From Galaxea fascicularis (Eukaryota > Cnidaria > Anthozoa > Scleractinia > Euphylliidae), in the NCBI GenBank assembly GCA_948470475.1, contig OX419337.1, forward strand, positions 21,696,306-21,760,305: a DNA stretch of 64,000 bases, read 5' to 3'. Shown piece by piece: positions 55,984 through 64,000 of the stretch. The notes beneath the pieces were generated by a model. It searched no databases and was not told the DNA's origin. It was given only the letters and a program-made list of their open reading frames with translations. Within the stretch, counting starts at the first letter, position 1; each line of letters starts with the position of its first letter. The position numbers were made by a program, and so were the translations under genes.

Positions 55984-57009
55984 TTCGGACGGCGACGCAC
56001 GTTCCTTTTTCTCGACAACACCAACTAAACTTAATGCTTACTTGTCCTGAAGGCTGTATATATGAAAGAAAAAACAACTTCCTTTCTCGCTTAAACGAGG
56101 TTAGACGGTCAACAACTCTATAGTTAAGACTGTGTTATAAATCCTCCGAAAGGGAGGGAACGTTTCTTGATTGTAAGTACCTCGGAGGTAAAATATTGTA
56201 TGTCAGTTGTGGATCACGCAAGACAGCACAATTTGATTTCTTACTGGCTCTGAACGCAATGCACAAATGTTCATACAAATGTTCATATGCAACGTTCAAA
56301 TGGACATATTTTTTCAAGCCGCAGAACTGGTCATTTCCGAAAACTGAAAACAATTCTTAATAGTGGTCAAACGTACAAAACGAGAAAAGCACGTTAAATA
56401 TAAGCTTTTGCCTTTAGAATTAAAGATAATTAGTTTAATGAGAGTCTGCGAGTTTATTAAATCATTTTACGATTTATTAAAACAGTTTTAGGAAAGATAA
56501 AGTGGTTCGGTTTTATAGAAGTCAAACATTCAACCTGAAAACAAAGACACCGCGCCGATATGTCTACATGAATTGCTTCGCTTTTTGGTAAATCAATAAA
56601 ATGATAATCAGTGAACTTTACAAATTCACGAAAATCTGATCTTATCTGTAGCTCTCTGAGTGAAAATCGTATCCTTAAAGGACCTTCCTTATTCTTAAAG
56701 TTTTACCGTGGGACAGGTTTTTAAAAGGTGAGAACTTCTATGGAAACCAACCATCTAACGAGTAGAGATGTACCGCTTAGCGCCTCATTGGATGTTAAGT
56801 CAGAAACAAAAACCCCGACGTTTCGGCAATGCTGCCTTCATCAGCGGAAAAATATTATCTATTATCTAAGTAAGGGTTAGATAATTACACAGCAAAGGCT
56901 CTCGATTACTCACCCACCCTACCCTCAGTAAGCTTATAGAGTAACCCCGGTTCCAAAAGAAAGTGCATCGGCGAGAGGAGTGGCATCTATTTACACATTT
57001 GGTAGATAG

Positions 57010-57669
57010 CAAGAGAAAATGAGGGGACAGAGAGGGAGGCTCAGGTCGTTGGCCGGGATATGTCATGTCCACGAAAGTTATTTTTAGACGAGCGGAAGTC
57101 TGTCTTCCGAGACGTCCGCATACAGTCTTGCCTCGCTCTCAGGTTTTTAGTGAAAGGAGAAAATGTTGATCGCTAACATCCCTGTATATTGTTGGCGTTT
57201 AGACTTCGGCATTTATGCAAATAATGACCCGATCCCAAGTAATTCGAGCGGAACAACCCTGGGTTTTGGCGAAAATATTCATCAGCCTTCCACGTATGTT
57301 GCTGTCGTCGTGCCATGAACTGTCGCTCTCGCTATTCGTTTCTGACTCGCGTTCTCCGTTTAATTCACTAATGTCAGCCAGCGAGTCATTCGTGTCCATA
57401 GAAATCGTTCGTGGAGCTTGTTTCCCAGCTGGAATTATCAGACCAGAAAAAACACTTTCCGCGTTTCTGAAAGTCGTTTTCATCGACAAACGTTAAGTCC
57501 ACTTTGACCGACATTACATGTAATCTTTGCTTTTCTTTCAAACACCAGGCTTGCATGCGGACGTCTCGGAAGACAGACTTCCGCTCGTCTCAAAAAAAAC
57601 TTTCGTGGACATGACATATCTTACGGGCTGGACCGGGAGCCTCCCTCTCTGTCCACTCATTTTCTCTTG
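57010..57669. mobile_element. 660-bp element with ~115-bp inverted ends
   Basis: The left end starts CAAGAGAAAATGAG and the right end closes CATTTTCTCTTG. About 115 bp match inverted, including GATATGTCATGTCCACGAAAG and GACGAGCGGAAGTCTGTCTT. No target duplication is seen, and 911 bp present in copy 1 (9322-10232) are missing here. A minus-strand frame from ATG 57483 to 57199 encodes a Ser/Asp/Glu-rich peptide of unknown nature. Confidence 0.75.
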
Positions 57670-58099
57670 TTTGAACGTCTTCTACTTTTATGTAAATTGC
57701 AGTTAGTTTTAAAAAAGGCAGCAATTTTGGCACACTTAGCTATCAGTGCTTTGACATCATTTTTTGTTTTGAAAACTGTGAGCGAGCCTAAATGTTCACT
57801 GAAACATAACCACATCGCTCGATTTTCGGAAGCCACACATGTAAACAGTTTTGGTGGTTTTACAACCTTAAATGCTTGCATAACCATCAACAAATATGCA
57901 AAATGATTCTACTTATTTTCTTGCCTGTATGACTTCGCCCAGACACCTACTAATATCCAATAGTCTGAAAGTAAAACACTGGCGATCTGTTTGTTTCTGG
58001 CACCGGGCGATCACGTGGCCAGAAATGTAGACGAGGGGGACCGGGACAAGATCGGGACACAGCCCTCACTTGGCGTCAGGGTCAACACTTGAGGGAGCT

Positions 58100-60672
58100 T
58101 AATTGAATTGAGGGACTGAAAGAATTCATATCTAACAGCAATCACACAACGGTACCATGCTTGTCTAGCTCTCATTTAGCGCATTCACTATCAGATCACG
58201 CGACCTAAATGGACGTGACGGATTCATGAGACTCTTCAAGAAAAAACATTTTTAGCTGAATGACGGTAAAACAAAAGCTATGGTCGACCTTCTTGCTGGC
58301 TGCTGCAGGGTGTGTCAGTGATCCATTATAAAAATCCACCCATCCAAGGCCAACTTGTAAATATTGTCTGGTTGCTATGGTGTTTCTGTAAAGGGAATTT
58401 TCCCTCCACACACCCTTAAAAGACACTACGTCAGTAAGATTTTAATTTGGTACTTTATTTTCCGAGGGCGTTGTGATAACCGAGACTGTTGCGCTTACAT
58501 TACCAACATTTATGCAACTATTAGGTGAGTAGAATACTTTGTAACTGTCCCGCAGTTATACAAAGGAAATGTTGAGCCTCAGTCAATCCAGTTATTTCAT
58601 TGTATGTGATCTGTGTCCTCTGAGGACGCAGCCATCATGAATGCCTAGAATCTACAAGTCCGTCATCAAGGCGGATGTCTTACAACTGCCAAACGTAATG
58701 GTGAATGGTATCGATTTGGTGGTGACAAAACTGGCTTTAATTCAGAAATTGAGCTCGTTTGTAAAATTGAAAAGCATAAGCACGTAGCTACTTAAACACC
58801 CACGGCATCTCACATGCTGTGTTCTCACGTTTTCTTTAACTACACGCTAACTAGCATCTGCACTGACAAGCAGACTTCAGTAAAATTTGAACATGAACTG
58901 AACGTGCTACACTATTTCGTTTACTTAGGAGTGCTTAATGAATTTAGAGATAAGCATATAGTTACCCGAAACATTACATGGTAAAGGCCTACATTGCATA
59001 ACCAGACAGCATAGCAAATCTAATTGATTCAATAATAGTAGAAAATGGCACTCAATTCATATTCATAGAGTCTCTTTTGATAGAACCGGCGCGGCTTTGT
59101 TCGTTGCACTCAGTTTAATCGTGCTATTTGTCTGGCGGAAGTTTTACTTTTACTGCGCAATCTTACAGCGTCATGATACGCTTATGCAAAGCTGCCTTTC
59201 GCACTTCTACTCTTGATCACGTGACTCGAACAGCTGCGATTACCTCACAAACAGTTCCTCACTTCACGGGAAAACAACCAATTAGAAAAACTCAAACAAG
59301 TAAAGGAAATAACATTAATGGTCTTTTCTTCGCGGTGCTTTCGACAATATCACGCCTGTTTCAAAATGACAATTCTGATTGCACTGACCCACCGCGTCAC
59401 AAATTGAACGCATGGTCCGCGCTTTGATGTCCAACATTTAAAAACCGCCTGAGAAGCAAATATGAGTGGGTGGATCAACATCGATATGTATTTTCTTAAA
59501 AAAACAGAAAACGAGAGTAATTAACATGCAGCTACCGTAGTGGAACCACATCAGCGTAGATGACTTAAAATAAAAAATATAATTTCCGATGACCGCAGGG
59601 TTTTTTCAGGTCCGCCCATCCATAGCCGAATAGTAAATATTAACTCGTTGCCATGGTCCTACGCTGATTTTTTCTTCAAAGGTGCTGTATGCTGTCGATC
59701 ATCTACAATCGGCGCCAAAATTGTTGACACATTCACCTTTTTAACCCCCTATTTCGTCACTGTGATCCCTCTTCGCCCCCCTCGCTTGTCCTTTCAGCCC
59801 CCCTTCCCCCAAAACAATGTTGTGCGGCAATTGTTATGATCTCGAGGTACAAACAAGCAACATTGGATGGGGGAGTGGGGTATTTTTCACAGTTGATTGC
59901 GCGATAGAAAGAGTGGTGTGATTTGGTGCACTAAAACTACTATAGAAACACAATGTGTCAACTAATTATGTCGCCGATTGTAGATAAACTTTACCTGTAC
60001 CTTTTTTGAAAATCGAAAGGACGTTGGGCTTCGTTTCCGAAGCTCTGCGGTTTCATTTATATTTTTTATTATATTTCCACCTGGCAGTAAAAGGGTGTTT
60101 GTGGGGGAGGGAGAAAGGATGTTTTGAGGATTTGGATGGGGTCAGCAAAATTATTTCACTGTGTAATTAGGCATAAGAAAATTGTAAATCTGTCTCATTT
60201 TTGTATGTCTCTCGTACCTAATTATTAGTATATTCAATCATCTTTGTCATTATTTGGGCCTGACATTTCTCATTTAAACTACCTGGTTTGTTTTTGGCAA
60301 TTTCTAAGGCTCTTATCATTCTCAATCAGAAAGCACAACTACTTCAGACCTCATCCTGTACAGCCTGTATGGGACCAAGTGCTTACAATTGCTTTACCAA
60401 ACGCAAACGCATGCGCACTTAGTAAACGTATTCCGTTTGCCACTCAATCACGATTTATCGAGCCCGTCCTTACCGGCCTCCATCTATCAACCGATAAATA
60501 TCTATTCCATAGCATCTTAAAGATAGATTTCAAGGGGGCTTCATCCTTCTATCATGGTATCGGTTTCCATTACTTGTTATCGTTTAATGCAGTGCGTCTC
60601 ACAACCAACTGACAACTGACTTCAATCAGGTTTCAACTTATCATTCGTTTGCTTTTAATTTCTTTTCTTTAG
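58100..60672 (+). repeat. receptor-upstream block, copy C
   Basis: Counterpart of 10655-12950 and 28376-30602. Non-coding and presumably contains the receptor promoter. It is interrupted by the MITE at 59706. Confidence 0.7.
59706..59980. mobile_element. 275-bp mariner-type MITE
   Basis: The ends CAATCGGCGCCAAAATTGTT and CGCCGATTG are inverted and are flanked by TA on both sides (59704-59705, 59981-59982). Copy A retains the single TA at 12252-12253. A TA duplication fits the Tc1/mariner superfamily. Non-coding. Confidence 0.85.
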
Positions 60673-60730
60673 TTCTCGGTGGCAGAAGTATCGCTGAGCT
60701 TTCCTTCGGAAAGAGACTGGAATCTGAAAA
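60673..60730 (+). other. candidate 58-nt 5' UTR exon of receptor C
   Basis: Same length and splice signals as 12951-13008 and 30603-30660; donor GTGAGT. Confidence 0.45.
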
Positions 60731-61051
60731 GTGAGTGTAAATTTGAGATGAAATAAAGTTGGTGCATGTATGTATGTATGTCAGCTCCGGACTTTGAAAG
60801 TGTTATTATGCTTTGCGGTGGTAAGGAGTTTCGATTATTGAATACCCTTACTTGCTCACTTTACCATTAAGTATTAGTCTTAGGGAGGCTAACAGTAGTT
60901 TTCACCATATCATCTTCCAGCGCGTATTCTTTAATCGATTAATAACCAATGTTTATTTATCGCTTGGGGCGTTGTCACAGTCCTTGTGTTATAATAACAA
61001 AAACATTGTTTACGATAAGGTTTCATTGACGATTACGCCTGCTGGCTGACA

Positions 61052-64000
61052 ATGGCCGCTGCACCAGAATACAGCAAGGAACAACTGAACTACTTCAGAA
61101 TCTGCTGTGTCACCACTGATGTCATAACCGAGGGACTTCGAACAGTCTTCAAGCAGGAATGGGACAACAACTACAAAACCACATTGGGAGAATGGAAAGA
61201 TGAACCCCATAATGGATTGGGCTTCAAAAACCGGGAGTCGCCTTGGAATCAAACACGAAATAAGCGTCTTTTAACAACGATGGTTAAAGGAAATACAGCT
61301 GAATGGGATTGCACCATGCTATTTTACGCTATCCTGTACTCCGACTCTATTGGCCCCCTTCTTACTGCAGCAGTCTGGTCAAACGTGGACGACCTCAGAA
61401 AGTTTCGTAATGAAGAATTTGCCCATTTGCCGGAAGGTAGTCTCTCAGACAAAGAGTTTCAAATCGCCATAGCTAAAGTTAACCTCCCTTTTCAAGCACT
61501 CGGGCTTTCCACTCAGAAGATTCAAGAAATCACAAATCAGACAAGCTTCCCTACGGAGGAGTTGAGTAAAATCTTGAAACAAGTTGACGATCTCAAGAAA
61601 CAACTCAAAGAAAAAGAGGAAAAACTCAAAGAAACGGAAGAACAAAGACAAGTCCTCGAAGACCAGCTCCAGACTGAAGTTTTGCCATTTTGTGTTCTCC
61701 CTCCAAAGCCCTCACACGACGTTGCAGGTCGAGATCATGAGGTAGCTAAATTGACTGAACAGCTAAAAGAACTTAAAGAAGCCAACGGAAGCCGCTTAAG
61801 CTACCTTTACATCTCAGGAAATCCCGGAAGTGGTAAATCTCAGTTGGCTGGACTAGTGGCAAAAAAGCTCTTTGAAGAAAACAAGAGATTGCATGGTATC
61901 AAGTCATTTGTAATGACTCTAAATGCTGAAAAACTTGATTCGCTCTTAGAATCTTATGCCAGTTTTGCTCGACGTTTGAAGTGTCCCGAGTATGCTGTCA
62001 CAAACACTCTTAACTGTAAGGATTTGAAGACAGAGGAGAAGATCGCCAGTCTGAAGTCGTTGGTTGATCTTAATGTGAAGCTTTACACCTCATGTCTGCT
62101 GGTGGTCGACAATGTCACCGACTTATCTTCGATGAATATTTATTTGCCAGACCCTGGAGACGAGCAGTGGTGTGGAGGCCAAATGCTGATTACCACACAG
62201 GACACCGCCTCAATCCCGTCAGAAAATTCCTTTACTCAGCATGTATCAGTAAGCAGGGGTATGGAGGTTTCCGATGCCACTTCGTTCTTGGCTAAGATCT
62301 CTGGTATTACTGACAGTGAGATGGAAAAAGAAGTTGCAGATGCGTTAGACTACCAACCTCTGGCCTTAGCCATTGCCGCTACCTTTGTGAAGCAAATGCG
62401 AGGAAGCAGAGCCTTCTCCAATTTTGGTTGGAAAGATTACTTAGAAAAGCTGAACAAAGGCCAGCGTGCTAACACGGCGACTATCTTTACCAAGACGAAC
62501 CCAAGCTATCCAAAATCTATGACTGCCGCGATTACACTAGCGGTCGAAAACGCGATGTCATCTGACGAACTGCTACGTCACACATTCAGTTTGATTTCTC
62601 TCTGTGCACAGCAACCACTAAACCTTGAAATTGTGATAAACTACATCTTAAATTTGCAAGAAGAAAACATTCTGAATGCAGACGAGGAACTGGAAGATAA
62701 AGATTTGATTCGTTGGAGGATTCGAAAATGTTCATTGCTGTTACTTGAAGAAGACGAGAGTGACGTTTACATCCACGTGCATCAGGTTGTGCGCAATGTC
62801 ATCAGAACGGAAACTGAAAAACTTTCGGAGATTCAACACCGTGAAGCCATGCATGGGGCTATTATTTCATTTAAACAGTTCATAGATGACAATCAGCTGG
62901 GGCGCTTGAATTCTACTGTACATAGCTTTCAAGTAGTTGCGCATTTTACATGCTTAATTGTAGCAATTGAGAATACATACAGCAAAGATGACATATCCGA
63001 AGTCATTGCAAACAGTAATTTAGATATAAGACGTTATCCAGATTACTTCACTTCCTTTGGCCATATTTGTAAATGTCATTGCAACTTTGAGACAGCAAAA
63101 CGGTTTTGTAATGTAGCTTTACAGTTAATTCAGCACGGTGGTATATTTAGTGAGGCAGATGCTGCTGGAGCCAATACAGCAATGGGCAATATCGTCTTCA
63201 ATTTAGGTGAATTTCACAAAGCAAAACATTATTTAAATGAAGCTCTTACCTTTCAGCTACAAACGCTCGCACCCCATGATGTCGCTGTCGCAACTAGTTA
63301 TAATAACCTAGGTAGTGTGCTCCGTGCCCAAGGTGATCTGCAGCAAGCAAAGGAGTATTACGATCGTGCTCTTGCCATTCGACTAGAAAAGCTGGGACCC
63401 CAACATGTAGATGTCGCAAATAGTTATAATGATCTAGGTTGCGTACTTCGTAACCAAGGTGATCTGCAGCAAGCAAAGGAGTATTACGATCGTGCCCTTG
63501 CCATTCGGCTACAAAAGCTGGGACCCCAACACGTCAATGTCGCAACTAGTTATAATAATCTAGGTTCCGTACTTCGTGACCAAGGTGATCTGCAGCAAGC
63601 AAAGGAGTATTACGATCGTGCTCTTGCCATTCGACTAGAAAAGCTGGGACCCCAACACGTCAATGTCGCAACTAGTTATAATAATCTAGGTTCCGTACTT
63701 CGTAACCAAGGTGATCTGCAGCAAGCAAAGGAGTATTACGATCGTGCTCTTGCCATTCAGGTACAAAAGCTGGGACCCCAACACGTCAATGTCGCAACTA
63801 GTTATAATAATCTAGGTTCCATATTTTATGAGCAATGGGATCTGCAGCAAGCAAAGGAGTATTACGATCGTGCTCTTGCCATTCAGGTACAAAAGCTGGG
63901 ACCCCAACACGTCAATGTCGCGACTAGTTATAATAATCTAGGTTCCGTACTTCGTGCCCAAGGTAATCTGCAGCAAGCAAAGGAGTATTACGATCGTGCT
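61052..64000 (+). CDS. HEPN / P-loop NTPase / TPR receptor-like protein, copy C (runs off window)
   Basis: The frame is open for 983 codons from an ATG in the same Kozak context as copy A, with no stop before the window edge. It keeps the HEPN R-x5-H motif (RNEEFAH), the coiled coil, Walker A GNPGSGKS, a Walker B-like LLVVDN (one residue different from A and B), the QPLALA motif and the linker. The regular 42-residue TPR array starts at residue 746 (63287): five complete units are visible and a sixth is cut. It differs from A mainly by single substitutions, for example FKQ for LKQ and WNQTRNKRL in the HEPN region. The C terminus, including any CaaX box, lies outside. Confidence 0.9.
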   Translation, partial: MAAAPEYSKEQLNYFRICCVTTDVITEGLRTVFKQEWDNNYKTTLGEWKDEPHNGLGFKNRESPWNQTRNKRLLTTMVKGNTAEWDCTMLFYAILYSDSIGPLLTAAVWSNVDDLRKFRNEEFAHLPEGSLSDKEFQIAIAKVNLPFQALGLSTQKIQEITNQTSFPTEELSKILKQVDDLKKQLKEKEEKLKETEEQRQVLEDQLQTEVLPFCVLPPKPSHDVAGRDHEVAKLTEQLKELKEANGSRLSYLYISGNPGSGKSQLAGLVAKKLFEENKRLHGIKSFVMTLNAEKLDSLLESYASFARRLKCPEYAVTNTLNCKDLKTEEKIASLKSLVDLNVKLYTSCLLVVDNVTDLSSMNIYLPDPGDEQWCGGQMLITTQDTASIPSENSFTQHVSVSRGMEVSDATSFLAKISGITDSEMEKEVADALDYQPLALAIAATFVKQMRGSRAFSNFGWKDYLEKLNKGQRANTATIFTKTNPSYPKSMTAAITLAVENAMSSDELLRHTFSLISLCAQQPLNLEIVINYILNLQEENILNADEELEDKDLIRWRIRKCSLLLLEEDESDVYIHVHQVVRNVIRTETEKLSEIQHREAMHGAIISFKQFIDDNQLGRLNSTVHSFQVVAHFTCLIVAIENTYSKDDISEVIANSNLDIRRYPDYFTSFGHICKCHCNFETAKRFCNVALQLIQHGGIFSEADAAGANTAMGNIVFNLGEFHKAKHYLNEALTFQLQTLAPHDVAVATSYNNLGSVLRAQGDLQQAKEYYDRALAIRLEKLGPQHVDVANSYNDLGCVLRNQGDLQQAKEYYDRALAIRLQKLGPQHVNVATSYNNLGSVLRDQGDLQQAKEYYDRALAIRLEKLGPQHVNVATSYNNLGSVLRNQGDLQQAKEYYDRALAIQVQKLGPQHVNVATSYNNLGSIFYEQWDLQQAKEYYDRALAIQVQKLGPQHVNVATSYNNLGSVLRAQGNLQQAKEYYDRA
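63287..64000 (+). repeat. TPR array of receptor C, first units
   Basis: 126-bp units starting at 63287, five complete plus a partial one. Unit 5 has the SIFYEQ variant also found in units 11 and 16 of copy A, so variant units are shared between the genes. Confidence 0.93.

Larger units (their letters stand above)
46573..61051 (+). repeat. segmental duplication block, copy 2
   Basis: Collinear with 1-13427. Compared with copy 1 it has gained the insertions at 51062, 53535, 55009 and 59706, differs at 57010, and keeps intact versions of the tRNA-Trp and the lectin exons. Confidence 0.9.

Noticed and set aside
61052..64000. Idea that receptor C is broken because no closed reading frame is present
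   Set aside because: I translated it codon by codon and found no stop; it simply runs past the window edge.

Overview
This is eukaryotic nuclear DNA. Evidence: split genes with GT-AG introns, a nuclear tRNA-Trp, tRNA-derived SINEs, a non-LTR retrotransposon fragment and many short inverted-repeat DNA transposons. The gene content (a CCDC6 orthologue, an intronless HEPN / P-loop NTPase / TPR receptor-like family, a secreted C-type lectin) and the repeat types suggest a cnidarian, most likely a stony coral. The exact species cannot be read from the window.

Layout: (1) 0.3-4.7 kb, exons 5-8 of a first CCDC6 copy, whose exons 1-4 must lie upstream of the window; a broken tRNA-Trp sits in its intron 5. 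(2) 7.3-8.3 kb, minus strand, a broken two-exon C-type lectin remnant. (3) 13.4-18.05 kb, intact receptor gene A (1541 aa) with 18 nearly identical 42-residue TPRs and a C-terminal CVIL prenylation box. (4) 19.3-28.2 kb, decayed DNA holding two dead copies of CCDC6 exon 1, a non-LTR retrotransposon 3' end and a tRNA-derived SINE. (5) 30.9-36.4 kb, receptor copy B, with an 1881-bp Mutator-type element carrying a RecQ-like helicase fragment inserted 77 bp before its start codon, and four in-frame stops in its repeat region. (6) 39.7-52.0 kb, a complete 8-exon CCDC6 gene (398 aa). An intact tRNA-Trp lies in intron 5, and the introns hold several transposons. (7) 54.8-56.0 kb, minus strand, the intact version of the lectin exons. 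(8) 61.05 kb to the end, receptor gene C, open to the window edge.

The whole window is one history of segmental duplication. The ancestral unit reads CCDC6 (+), lectin (-), receptor (+). The block 1-13.4 kb is repeated at about 46.57-61.05 kb; the receptor block occurs three times (about 10.65, 28.37 and 58.1 kb onward); the CCDC6 promoter/exon 1 block occurs at 19.3, 24.4 and 39.2 kb. The first block has lost its lectin and tRNA, but the two CCDC6 3' halves differ only at about ten synonymous sites. The most interesting content is the HEPN-STAND-TPR family. It has a conserved HEPN RNase-type motif, an NTPase core, a fast-evolving 126-bp coding repeat array and (in copy A) a predicted lipid anchor. 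This is inferred to be a candidate innate-immune sensor cluster. Uncollapsed haplotypes are an alternative explanation for part of the duplication and should be excluded first.
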